From Zygnema cylindricum (taxonomy: Eukaryota > Streptophyta > Zygnematophyceae > Zygnematales > Zygnemataceae): 64,000 bases of DNA. The stretch covers positions 230,268 to 294,267 of the forward strand of contig JBBHKE010002725.1 of assembly GCA_037447655.1 (NCBI GenBank), in the 5' to 3' direction. The translations under genes and the position numbers were made by a program. Below, piece after piece: positions 35,031-45,780 of this stretch. Every line of letters starts with the position of its first letter. The stretch's first letter is position 1. The notes under the pieces were generated by a model. The model did not search any database, had not been told where the DNA came from, and saw only the letters and a program-made list of their open reading frames with translations.

Positions 35031-36072
35031 TGTTGAAATAAGTAGTTTTTAGTATATTTTCTAGGTCTAAATTTATTAAAAAAAAAATGTAGGCAGCCTG
35101 CCTCTATCTCTTCTCTCTCTCTCGCCCCCATACTTGTTGTAGTCACTGAAGGAGAGAGAGAGAGAGCAATGGAGCCATGGCTGCCTCAACTCCATAGGAA
35201 GGACTAAAGAGTGGCTTAAGCCACTCTCAACAAAAGGTTGAGTCCGGCAGGACTCGAACCCCCGACCGGCAGAGCGCGGCGTAGCCGTTAGCTCTAACCA
35301 GTCTGTCGTAGAAGTCCGTTAGGAGATATAGGGTTTCATTACTATTTAAACTATTGTAATGTACTAGATTCATTTAACTGAAACTCTTAACGCCACGCAT
35401 AGATACAGTTCTACAAAATACGAAGTACTGTACTTGTTTGAAATGGATATCGCGCATTTTGTTTCGACAGCGAAACAAATATCGCGCAAGTATTTATTAC
35501 GGCCGAGATTGAATTTCGCGTCAAATCTAACGGCGCACATCATCGCCGAAATCCCGGAATGGTCATTTTGGCATTTAGTGACGTGGCATGACCTGGCGCC
35601 ACGTGGGAAGACATCATTCGGTCGCGGGAATTCCGAGGAACGTACGGACGAGTTGAAAGTGGACACGCGTCTACTTAATGGCCTTGTCGTACAGAGGCCG
35701 TACAGAAAGTACATCGGCAGTAGTACTTTCTAGCACTTTACAGTTTTGTGATTGGTTCGTACCGGCAGTAGATAGGAGCTGTGAGAGGGAATTAGGAAAA
35801 ACTAGGACTTAGGAAAATTTAGGTAGATAGTCCTCTCTCTCTGAGAGTTTGTATAAATTGGCATCTTTGCCACCCTATAACTTATCGGCTGGTTGGCCGT
35901 TTTCAGTGATTCTTTTTGCTACGGACTCAGGGGAGTCCAAGCTGCACACGGGTGCAGTCAAATTGTCAGTTTGCCTTCTTGGGCAGAAGTGGTCGTGGTT
36001 TAAAGTGGGTTAGTTAAACACTATCTAGAGGCTTCCTGTATTCTGTAGTGCAATGGAGGACACAGAATTGCA
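35031..36072 (+). mobile_element. Solo LTR carrying an antisense tRNA-derived segment (copy 2)
   Basis: It starts TGTTGAAATA and ends GAATTGCA, flanked by a perfect 5-bp duplication TTAGT (35026-35030 and 36073-36077). TG...CA ends, 5-bp duplication and 1042-bp length fit a Copia-type solo LTR. No internal region is present. It sits inside a transposase exon, and the exon resumes in frame when the LTR and one TTAGT are ignored. The second copy is at 12391-13392. Confidence 0.9.
35040..35335 (-). repeat. tRNA-derived SINE-like segment inside the solo LTR (copy 2)
   Basis: On the - strand box A TGGTTAGAGC (35300-35291) is followed by an intact box B GGTTCGAGTCC (35260-35250). A body ends in a T-rich stretch near 35085. 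It matches 13085-13385 in order, including the pyrimidine run and the CTTCAGTGACTACAACAAGTA block. It lacks tRNA acceptor pairing, so it is a Pol III promoter relic and not a tRNA gene. Confidence 0.75.
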
Positions 36073-36399
36073 TTAGTTGACACGTGTTGAACTTTACGAT
36101 GGGAGACACGTCCTCTGGTATTGGCCGAAGACGGAAAAAAACCTTCCACAATGGCCGCCGGGTCTACCGACGTTTCGATTTCCGCCTCACTCTCATCTTC
36201 GTTCGAAAGTTCGTTTTCCTCATTGTTCCTCTCATTTTCCTCATCTTGTTCAACCTGAGCGTTATGGGGATTGTTGTTGTTATTACTCGGGTTGGCGCCC
36301 CAAATTCTATTAAGGGTCCACATACTCTGAAACACTTAATATCACCTAAAAAATAAGAAGTAGGAGCAGCCGAAAAGAAAGGAAATGGCAACCCAAGCA

Positions 36400-37500
36400 A
36401 ATGAGGAAGAAGTAGCGATAGTGTTGTTGCCATTATCACAAATACATGTATATTATACACGAAATGCAAATGAAAATGATTTTGCGCGGTAATAATGGAG
36501 GGATTTGCCATTTTAAAATTTTTCGTTTAAAATCCAAAATTTGAATTTTAGCACGGCTTTCAATTTAAACATATTTCAAAACGCGGGAATAGAAGCGGGA
36601 TCTCGTAAAAATTTGCTTCAAAATTGCCAAAATATTTCAAAACTTACGTCGTCGGTGTAATGTTCATAGCGCCATGGAAACACCTCCAGTTTACAAGTTG
36701 TACGGCAAAAGGATGATTGGAAAAAATGCGGCGTCGTTACCCCGACAATCGGTTGTTCTAACGTCATCTATGAAACGCGACCAGCTTTGGGAATGCGTGG
36801 ATGATGAACATGCCACGTGTTTTCGGCAACATCCAATGATAATCTTATGACGGCGCATGATCAGCTTTCGTCGCTGGATTACCGCCAATTAGAATTAACA
36901 TGTATCCTAATATGTGTTTTTTGGTCGTTTTACGTTCAATTAGAATTAACACTGATACTAATAAGAGGTTTGTTTGACGTCTGATCTAAGTAAACGCATC
37001 CTTGTTAGTCTTAAGTCCCAATATTACAATGCATTGATTCTAATAAAGCAACCCACCGGGCACCTTATTAAGATTAAGGGTCCTCATTTAATGTCACACA
37101 ACGTTCGTTCTCTCCGCGAACGACAAGGAAATGTAAATCAATCACTGAGTTCAATGTACGTTATGTGGAACGAAACGTACACATATAATACCTCCCGTTA
37201 TAGTTTCGTTCATTGTACAATACAAATCTAACTGAATGAGTATATTGAAATTGTACGGTTTCATAGCGTTATAACGTAACTGCGTTTTACAGCCCGATGC
37301 ATAGAGTCGACTATACGACGTGACAATGAACGTTTCGCATACGTTGTCCTCGCACCTATTTTACCGTAATCATATTCACCGCGTGCGAAACAAACGCTTA
37401 TTAGAGTCACGAATGAACTTAAGTGAAAGTACACATACCCGTACATTTCGACAATTTTTACTCGTACCTATTTTACTGTATAATTATGCACGGTGTAATG
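36400..37500. other. No gene recognised
   Basis: The first half contains the possible right end of the DDE transposon (GTCGTCGG at 36651, TCGTCGCTGG at 36869). The rest shows no clear repeat end or coding sequence. Confidence 0.4.
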
Positions 37501-37768
37501 ATTGTATATTCGCAAACCCAAAATAGAATTATGGATTTTTATAGTGGACGGACGCCACGTCGTACGGATTGTCAGATTTTGTACTTCTACCTATTTTACC
37601 GTATATGCTACGACGGCGGATCCTGTATACCCAAATCAGCGTTATAGAGAAATTACAATTAAACATTTTTTTGAAAATGGTATTGATACACAAATTAGAG
37701 TACATGACACTAATTCATTATATACACTAATAATTTCTATACGCTAATAACGATTCACGGTGTACTTT
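37500..37768. mobile_element. Family-A MITE right half
   Basis: CGGATTGTCAGATTTTGTAC, ACCTATTTTACCGTATATG and CAGCGTTATAGA follow the right half of the element at 20794. It ends CGATTCACGGTGTAC. The left end is not evident. Confidence 0.6.
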
Positions 37769-37802
37769 ACATTTAGTCATTTACAGTACAGTATGTACTC
37801 AT

Positions 37803-38304
37803 GTACAGTACACCGTGAATCGCTATTAGCGTACATGACGCTAATTGGGGTACCCCTTTTTTTGGGGCAAATTCTCAAATAGAATAAAGTACGCTAAATG
37901 TTTTTGCACGTTATTTGAGGTACCCCGCTCAATACGGTTAATAACTGTAATTTAGTGCCCTTTTAAATAGTGTGGTGTACGGACTGTCAGATTTGTACTG
38001 TTACGTACATTTTCAAATTTAAAAGTACATAAAATACAATAATATATAATTGCGTAAATATTTTCCGGGCATACGCAGATGTAAAAAAAACGCGACGGCG
38101 TACGATTTGAATAATTTCGTAAATCTACATGTTTTAGTGTGGACATATTATGTGCCGAAATTTTTTACAAAGCAGTTTACAAATTAGAGTACATGATAAA
38201 TTAGTATCATGGTGTACCCGAAAAAACACAATTTACCGTAAAGTACGCTAATTGTTTCATTACGCTATATTTTTTATTACGCTAATAGCGATTCACGGTG
38301 TAGT
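37803..38304. mobile_element. MITE, family A, complete
   Basis: Left end GTACAGTACACCGTGAATCG and right end CGATTCACGGTGTAG; about 500 bp with TA at both borders. It lies some 390 bp upstream of the TPK start codon and could have brought regulatory sequence. Confidence 0.75.
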
Positions 38305-38499
38305 ATTGCGGTTTAACCGACACACCAGATTTTTGGCGTCTACCGTTTTGACGTCAGCATCATGCGCTCCGAGTTGTTCGTACAAATCCGAGGCATCTTT
38401 AGTTCTTTACGACAAAAAAAATTTAATTATCATTGTCAGCATACAATATTTTTTTGTCAGCATAAAATATTTTAAAATTCTCTGCCGCCTTTTCATTTT

Positions 38500-38644
38500 T
38501 GTTCTTCTAATTCCTCTCCCTCCCTTTCTCTCCCTCCATAATTTTTTCCCATTTTGTTCCCACTTTTCCTTCTCCTTCCGATTTTTTTTTCCCTCTCTCC
38601 TCTTCCTCTCCCTCCCTCTTCTTCCCCCTTCTTCCCTCCCCCTC

Positions 38645-38677
<33 letters not shown>

Positions 38678-38693
38678 ATTTCCTTCCCTTAAA
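38500..38693 (+). promoter_or_regulatory. Pyrimidine-rich leader and A-tract directly upstream of TPK
   Basis: A TCTCC/CCCTT-rich stretch (38505-38645) and then an unbroken run of about 30 A (38647-38676) end 17 bases before the ATG. CT-rich 5' leaders are common in plants, but the transcription start cannot be read from sequence and no TATA box could be assigned. Confidence 0.4.
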
Positions 38694-41600
38694 ATGTCTT
38701 CGGAACAAAATCGCCCCCTTTTGAGTGATCCAGAGGCGCCTCTCACTCTCTCCTTCCACTCCTCCCTCTTGGAGAACCACCGAGAGACCTTCTTCCCACG
38801 TGTCTCCTGGCCGCAAATCAGAGGCAGCCACGTGCCAACCATTGTGATGGCCGTCTACCTTCTGAGTGGCGTCGCCGTGTCGTACTTTCTGGGAAATCTC
38901 TTCCTGGGAGGTCACGTCACGAATCCCATCGTGGACTCTCTCTACTTCTGCATCGTCACCATGACAACCGTCGGGTACGGAGGTACGGAATCCTGTGAAG
39001 CCGTACGGAATTGTATAGTAGTGTACGGAGCTGTACGGAGCTGTACGGGGCTGTATGGAATTGTACGGAATTAAAACCACGTGTGTGCTTCCAATGTGCG
39101 GAATTGTACGGATTGGACGAAAATTGTACGGGTTTTCACGGAATGCGTGGGATTGTACGGAATTGAAGTAATTTGTATGGACATGAATGGCATTGTATGA
39201 TTTCTAGGGAAGTAATGCCATTTTATGAATTTGTACGGAAGAAGAGGGCAATGGTTAGACCTGTACGGAATTTATGGGATGAGTGAGTGTAGGCTGCGGA
39301 GACGGTTGGTAAAAAAAAAATTTGGGTGTGATTTTGAAATAGTGTGGATTTTTTTCTGGCATGGAAAATGTGTAGGTGCTAGGTTCTGTAAGGGTGGAGA
39401 TATCGAATTTCCGTACAATTTGATTTTTTTGTGCTTATGGTGAGCTGCCATTTGCCAACCCCCCTTTTTTCTCCTTTTTTTCTTGTTTTTTTTTCCCTTT
39501 TTTTCTGAGTGGGCGATGCAGATTTGGCACCGGACTCCGTTGCTTCTAAAATTTTTGTTTGTTTTTATGTTTTTGTGGGTGAGTGGAGCCCATTAGCACT
39601 TTTTTTTTTTAAATTGTTGCTTAAAAATTCGAGTGTTGGGATTACTTGAAATTTATATCCTTTTTAAGGTGAATAAAGTGATAACTAGATATTATTTATA
39701 TATATGATATAATCTCTATATTTTATAATATAATCCATACCTGTATGTTGCATTTATTCTCTTGTATGCCATGTGCATCCATGTCCATCCCCCTCTCCCT
39801 CTCCCTCTCTCCCTCTCCCTCTTCCTCGCTCTCTCCCTCTCTCTCCCCCTCCCTCTCCCTCTCCCTCTCCCTCTCCCTCTCCCTCTCCCTCGCGCTCTCC
39901 CTCTCTCTCCCCCTCCCTGTCCCTCTCCCTCTCCCTCTCCCTCTCCTTCTCCCTCTCCCTCTACCTATCCCTATATTAATGATAAAGAATAAAGGCCCAT
40001 GGGGGAAACTGTATGCAACTTGCTGATTTTTCATTTCGCTCTATGTGGTTTCTGTTCCGTTCCGTTCCCTTTTTAGGCATCGCTATAGCGGACACTTTGT
40101 TGTCACATTTTTTGGAGGATCTTTTGGCCCACCATGTAAGATTTTGTTGCTAAATATTTTAGTGAAACAACACTTTTTTTAATTATTTCTTTTTGTATTT
40201 CTTTTTTTATTTCTGTTTTTTTTTTTTGTTTCTGTTTTTTCTTTTTTTTCTTTTTCGTTTTTAAATTTGTGTCAAAAGTCATGTGTGAAGTGTTTTAGGG
40301 TTTCTGATACTTTTTTTCATGTTAGTCTGTTTTTTTCCCTTTTTTCCTCCCTTATCTAGTTTGTTGTTTAAAAAGTACAAAACAAAATTGCTTTTTTTTA
40401 ATAAATTCTTGGTAAAAACAATGCATTATTAATAAATAAACAGACTTCATTTATAAAATTATTCATTAGAAGTGAAGCTAAAATTGAACTGAAAATTGAA
40501 ACTGCAAATTTGACCTTCGAACAAAACCGTATGCCCTTTTTTTTTGTTTTTTTTTTTGTTCTCTTTTTGTCGTGTGTTTTCTTTTTTTGTCTTTTTTTCT
40601 GGACGTCACATTTTTATTTATAACTAAAAGCCGAACCGATAACTGAAACTGCAAACTGACCTGCAAACAAAATCGTAATTTTTTTTTTTTTTTTTGCCTT
40701 TTTTTTTTTTTTTTTTTTTCCATTTTTCAAGAATGACAAAGTTTTAGCTTTTTTGACGTTGCACGAGAACGAACTGAATGAGCCGACGGGAATCCAATAT
40801 GAGAAGAAAAGACAATTTTTACAAAAATGTCTTTCCGGGAGAACTTCGATTTATTATGGAGAGGATGAACTGAAGTCCGCATGGGGACGGGTAAAAATTT
40901 CCGCACTTTATCTTTTTCTTTTGGTACTTTTGGGGATCCTTGTTTTATACTTTTTAGAAGGACTTTCGATTCTCGACGCTATTTATTGTGCCTGTGTGAC
41001 CGTGACGACGGTCGGGTATGGAGACAAAAGTTTTTCAACTCTGCCCGGACGATGCTTTGCGGTAAGAGACGAACATCATTTTTTTTTTCTGGTTTTTAGG
41101 ATAACTTTTGTGGTTTCTTATGATTTTTTTGGGCTTGGGGGAGAGTTTTACTTCAAGTTTTTCAAGGGGTTTTCTAAGGATTTTGTCACATTTCTTAAAG
41201 AGCCATATATAACAATTTTTTTTTCTTTTAAGAGATTTTAATCATCGTTTTTTGAAATAGGGCTGTAAAAACTTTTTCTACCATTGCCATAATTTTATCA
41301 TGTACCAAAAGTCTGATCCACGAACTATATCTATTTATTTCACGAGAGTTTTTCTTAAATTTATGATATTATATTGTGTACCATTATTACCGTCAATGAC
41401 ACTACATCAGTGCCCCTAAGTTTTACCCCTCAAACCTAAATTGTAGTAATGGCACTGCCTGCTTTTTTTGTTAACCCTAATACTTTAAACGGTTCAGAAT
41501 CAGCCACGTTATTTGGAACTGAATTAGAATTAGTAACACTAATATAATCCCCATGCTAATAATTATTACCGATAAACATCGGGCCCGATAATTATCGGCG

Positions 41601-42772
41601 ATAATTGTACGGTTCAAACCGTACACTTGTGCTATTTTTTTACAAACGCCATGACGTGGCATTCCATACTATATAATGTGTAAAATACAATACAATATAG
41701 TGTGAAGTACTATGACATAGTATACTATATTTTTTACACTTATCGGCGATAAAAATTTTGTTGGTTTTGGAGCGATATATCGGGACCCCTTACCGTTTGA
41801 TAACCAATAATTATTGTTATCGATTTTATCGCAATAAGTTTTTTCCTGATACACAACACTAAAAAAATGGTGAAAGGTGAATTTCATCAATTAAATTGCC
41901 GGACCGGAGTGGGTGGTCGATTTTGTGTTGGTTAAACCTAGTGGTGCGTATCGATCAAAATCGGAGCGATTTCGGTTTATCGTAATATCTGGAAGTGCAA
42001 AACTCAATATCTTTTTGCTTTGCTGAAAAATATTGATATCGAGATCATCGTCGATATTCGTTAATTCCTTTAATTAATGTATTTTGGATTGAATGTACAG
42101 AATTTGTGGAATCTACGAGCTGTACGAAATGTATGAAATGCACTTGAAAGTAAAGACTGTAAGGTATTGATTGTGTGAATGAAATCTTGAAAATATCTCG
42201 GTTTTGAAAATTTTCTTTTGCAGATTGTGTGGATTTTGGCGAGCACTTTTTTGGTAGCCCAACTTTTCGCCCGATTGGCCGATGCCCGAGCCACCGACCA
42301 ACAGGCGGCCCTGGCTAAAGAGGTTTTGCAGAGAGAGGTGACCGAAGTAGACTTAATCATATTGGATATGGACAACGACGGAAAAGTCAGGTGAGAGAGA
42401 AACGAGGGATTTTTGTCTTGGATAAAGATTTTTCGAAGATTTTGGGGGATTTTTGCAGATCTTGGCTGATTTTTGGAAATGTTTGGAGATTTTTTTTAAT
42501 AGTTTTTTGGAAATTTTAGGCAGTTTGTGGGAGGTTTTTCTGGGGAAGGTTTTTTGGAGATTCTGGGAGTTTTTGGGACGTAATAAAAGAGAGAAAAGCT
42601 AATTTGATATAAACATTTTGTTTTTGGCAGTCCCTCTGAATTCGTGATTCAAAAATTGGTTGAGCTTAAAAAAGTGGAACAAAAGGATATCGATATGCTT
42701 ATTAAACGATTCGAGTCCTACGATAAGGATCACAGTGGACATTTAGATTTACAAGATTTAAATCAAAACTAA
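38694..42772 (+). CDS. TPK: Two-pore potassium channel with two EF-hands (TPK/KCO family)
   Basis: Six phase-consistent exons: 38694-38982, 39522-39578, 40077-40135, 40732-41061, 42224-42390, 42631-42772 (stop TAA), 347 residues; plant TPKs are about 350-430. TM1 is about 49-68. The first selectivity filter TTVGYGD is at 91-97, its Asp codon made across the first splice. TM2 is about 105-124 and TM3 about 191-211. The second filter TTVGYGD is at 227-233, with TM4 about 246-262. EF-hand 1 loop 293-304 (D, D, D, G, E at 1, 3, 5, 6, 12) is split by the last intron; EF-hand 2 loop is 332-343 with Asp at 12. Plant members make Ca2+-gated K+ currents, mostly at the vacuole. I see no N-terminal RSxSxP 14-3-3 site. 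The ATG is the first in frame after the A-tract. Confidence 0.95.
38983..39255 (+). repeat. GTACGGAATT-type degenerate tandem repeat in TPK intron 1
   Basis: About a dozen variants of TGTACGGAATT, GTACGGAGCT and TGTACGGATT run from the donor site into the intron. The donor itself (GGAGGTACGG) resembles a repeat unit, so the repeat may have spread from the exon border. Confidence 0.7.
39785..39972 (+). repeat. CTCCCT microsatellite in TPK intron 2
   Basis: A nearly pure (CTCCCT)n-like tract with CGCTCT interruptions. Reading frames through it are Ser/Pro/Leu low complexity. Confidence 0.9.
41568..41861. mobile_element. hAT-type MITE in TPK intron 4
   Basis: The right end CTGATACACAACACTA matches the TIR of the elements at 21.8 and 50.4 kb. 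Inside are TATCGGCGATAA twice and CGATATATCGGGACCCC. The left TIR is eroded. Confidence 0.65.
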
Positions 42773-44449
42773 CGACTCGACATGAGAAATATAATGGTTC
42801 TACTCTCTTATTTTTCTTTGCCATTTGGACGAAAAACGGTAATTGACAAAAATGAAACGGAAAACTGAAATTCGCTAATGTTTGAGAATCTTTAAACAAA
42901 GCGAGAAAGTTTTGAACTACTCGTTTTCGTCCTTTTGAAAGAACTGTGGGAGATAAAAAAACCGGGAAACCTAAATAACTTCAGAATCTACTCAAGGTTT
43001 GTTGGCTTGGAGGACAACAGAAGACAGTTTACACGTTGTTTCTGGGGAGGCCAATTCCTAAAATTTTTGCCCGAATCATTGTTTCTTTTACTTAGCTTAA
43101 TTGTGATTACCCATCTTTTTTCCACTTGTTAATTTGAGGGAGAATTTTTGAGATGACACATCTTCCAATTTAATCTACTTTTATGTTCTTAAAGATGTGG
43201 ACGCATAACGTTCCCTGGAATGGTTTTTTTTTTTACAATACAAATACAAATAGATTTACAAAAGGTTTAGATTTTGTTACATTTCTTACAGGCACGTTTT
43301 CCAGGAATAGTTGTTTATCTTTCCTGGCAATGTTTTGGGCAGGATTATGTAGTTTAGTTTTAAAATAAGTGGTATGGACTGTTCTCTAACTCCTTGTCAA
43401 TACTCTTTTTGCTTTACAATATAGTGAGTATTTTTAAACATGTTTTTCGGCTTAGAATTACATACGAGTTATCATATTGCTTGGTTTAGCGTAGACGGTG
43501 CGATCATTTCGAATACATTGTTTTTCGGAACTTTATTATTGGGGATTGGTTTTTGAAGTTTAATTTTGAGTTTATTAGTTATTTGTTGGAGGGTTTTTTA
43601 ACTTGTTGAGTTTGTTGAGCGACATTTTTTTGATGATTTCGTATCGTAAATTGTCACTGATTTCGTGGACTGGTGGTCAAACTTGGTCAAGATTTGGTCA
43701 AAGATTGTGTACGGTCATTCATAAATGTGATATTTCCCATAGTTGCTATTTCGAACATCGAGATAATTAATAAGGCAATATATTACTACAAGTTCCTGAT
43801 CCTTGCCTCATTTTAACATTCGTCTAGTTGTGTAGGAAGAGTCCTCGAGAGGACAAAGAGTCCAGTCCCGAGTCCGGAAAAAACGAATCAAGAAACAAGT
43901 TGAGAGTCCAGCTCCAAATATAGTTTTTCAGTTTTAGCATTGCTGTTTTTTTTTTTATTCCCATGGACTTAGATGGTTTACCATAACGCTTTTTAATAAA
44001 GTTGTTATTTTTTTTTATTCCAGTCCAGTCCTGAAGTCATTTCGCCTAACAAGCGTCCTTGTTGAGACCATTTGTCCTTTTCTTGCCTGATTCCGGGTAT
44101 GAAAAAAGTTTGAAGGAAGCGCCTCAAGAGTACAGACTGAATGGTAACGTCAACCTTAGAGTAAAATACCATTGAAAAAGAGCTTTTAACTTTCACTAAA
44201 AGAGAGCGGGCTCGAGAACTTTTATTTCCAAACAAAACATTGATCAGTAAAACTCATTATTTGCTACCATAAGTTCTGAAAACCTCAGTTTCAATAATCT
44301 TTCCTAGTGGAGATAAAAGTACGCAAAGCTGACACCATTGCGTTTTTTTAGTAAAGCTCAGAGACTTCCTAAATGGTTTGATGCAGTCTTAGCGAAAACT
44401 CTGTCGAAAACGACAAAACAAAACTTTTGTGCTCACATAGACGAGGATA
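42773..44449. other. TPK 3' flank and intergenic DNA
   Basis: No coding sequence is recognised. 43918-44004 repeats 11165-11250. The remainder is AT-rich with T-runs. No polyadenylation site could be assigned with confidence. Confidence 0.45.
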
Positions 44450-44646
44450 CGTGTATCGTTGTCATTGTCAATGTTTTTTTCGCCAATTGAAACATCTTTT
44501 CTCCTTGCACACTTAGCGGCAAGACTCTCACCTTCCAATTGGCGATTTCCAATTGAAAATAGGACAAAGTGTCTAAAGGGAAAAGATGATTTATTGATTT
44601 AAGTGGCCCGAAAGACCTCTACACTAATAGCGGTGCAGGGAGTAGA
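44450..44646. mobile_element. Degenerate MITE, hairpin family B
   Basis: Order conserved: GTGTATCGTTGTCATTGTCAA, TTTTTTTCGCCA, CATCTTTTCTCCTTGCACAC, then inverted GTGTCTAAAGGGAAAAGATG and CACTAATAGCGGTGC. It is slightly shorter than the 220-bp norm. Confidence 0.6.
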
Positions 44647-44716
44647 TACACTGAACTGCGTACGGCCGAAGAAACTGGAAGACAAACACAGTTTAGATAC
44701 GCCGATAATTAAAATC

Positions 44717-45530
44717 GGGAATTGCTAATCGCAGAGACGATTTTTGCTGCGCGCAGGAAGTTGTGAGAAATTGTACATTTGAAGTACAATTTCGTACAGG
44801 CTACGTACCTTTAATTTCAGATCTGACGGCCAATCCGTCGAACAACTTTGACTGGCGGAATATTGTACCGGCGGTTAAAAAAGTGTCGTGCTTGCAAACG
44901 TCGACCGTCATAAAAAAAAAAAAATTCACACGGCCGGCGCAGGTTTACTGTAACCAAACTGCGGCAGCCACATATAAATAAAATGGCTGCGCGCAGATAG
45001 TTTATCACTTCACGTTAAAATGAAATCAACTCGCGAACCGTTACATTGAACTTGGACACATATTAAAGGACGACGTACAACATGTGTAAACTCGCACGAA
45101 AACAAATAAACTTCGTACAAAATAAAAATGCGTACCCGACTACCCGCGTATAAATATCGATGAAACTAAAGTGACACGTCGTCACGTCCACGGTGGACGT
45201 GACAACGAGTTGATTTCATTTTTGCGGCTAACGTGAAGTGATAAACTATCTGCGCGCAGCCATTTTATTTATATGTGGCTGCCGCAGTTTGGTTACAGTA
45301 AAACTGCGCCGGCCGTGTGAATTTTGTTTTTTTTTATGACGGTCGACGTTTGCAAGCGCGACACTTTTTTAACCGCCGGTACAATAATCCGCCAGTCAAA
45401 GTTGTTCGACGGATTGACCGTCAGATCTGAAATTAAAGGTACGTAGCTTGTACGAAATTGTACTTCAAATGTACAATTTCTGATAACTATCTGCGCGTAG
45501 CAAAAATCGTCTCTGCGATTAGCAATTCCC
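44717..45530. mobile_element. Foldback element with arms of about 320 bp
   Basis: Arm 44717-45033 is the near-perfect inverted repeat of 45206-45530 (GGGAATTGCTAATCGCAGAG at one end; TGGCTGCGCGCAGATAGTTT near the inner end). The 172-bp loop itself ends in a perfect 23-bp palindrome (45181-45203, halves GTCACGTCCAC/GTGGACGTGAC around one G). It has no coding capacity; the similar open frames on opposite strands of the two arms are mirror images. Confidence 0.85.
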
Positions 45531-45599
45531 TTAAAATACAAATCGGTGACCATGACCGATCCGGCGAAACCACATCGGCGAAAGCAAGTTCACAGGTGT

Positions 45600-45780
45600 G
45601 AAGGAGGGAGGGTGGGAGGGAGGGTAGATTGGGGGGGAGGGATGGAGGGGGAGAGGGAGTGACACAAAGAGGGAGAGAGAGAGGGAGGGAGGGAGAGTAG
45701 TTTTGGAGGGTTTGAGGGAGAATGGGAGGGTGGGAGAACGGGAGGGAGGGAGAGAGGGGGGGGGGAAGGTAGAGGTACAG
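45600..45780 (+). repeat. GGGAGGGA purine microsatellite
   Basis: A G/A-only tract with GGGAGGGAGGG clusters. Confidence 0.8.

Larger units (their letters stand above)
30420..36313 (-). pseudogene. DDE_1 transposase (pogo/Tigger-like, CENP-B type HTH), broken
   Basis: Exons read on the - strand, phases agreeing: exon 1, 36313-36073 continued at 35025-34904 across a solo LTR; exon 2, 32299-31818; exon 3, 31685-31434; exon 4, 31097-30420. Exon 1 gives an Asn/Glu-rich acidic start (MWTLNRIWG, EDESEAEIE), then VIHWMLKDC and IPRTIRKFPEHF. Exon 2 gives WVTVIHEELL and a CENP-B-type HTH (INKRWVQRFQEKHNI, RTVAFHMG). Exon 3 has the first catalytic Asp in ENMDETH; exon 4 the second in IFLDKCGGH (usual DNCGGH) and the third in QPADSF. 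Lesions: frameshift near 32015 (G run), TAA at 30784, frameshift near 30650 (A run), plus the LTR. Such proteins cut and paste DNA at TA sites. Confidence 0.8.
29671..36880 (-). mobile_element. Decayed DDE_1 (pogo/Tc1-like) DNA transposon, provisional limits
   Basis: A transposase gene on the - strand (30420-36313) lies between copies of a GCGACGA word. The left flank starts AATCAGCGACGAAA (29671) and the right flank, reverse-complemented, AATCCAGCGACGAAAGCTG (36862-36880), a possible TIR. Dense GCGACGAC/GTCGTCGC arrays lie at 29671-30062, 32395-32560 and 34322-34620. Target duplications were not identified, so both limits are provisional. A solo LTR (35031-36072) is nested in it. Confidence 0.5.

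Noticed and set aside
39723-40034. Arg/Glu-repeat and Ser/Pro-repeat proteins at 39.7-40.0 kb
   Set aside because: Translations of the CTCCCT microsatellite in TPK intron 2.
44763-45553. Similar 72- and 86-residue frames on opposite strands
   Set aside because: They are mirror images in the two arms of the foldback element.
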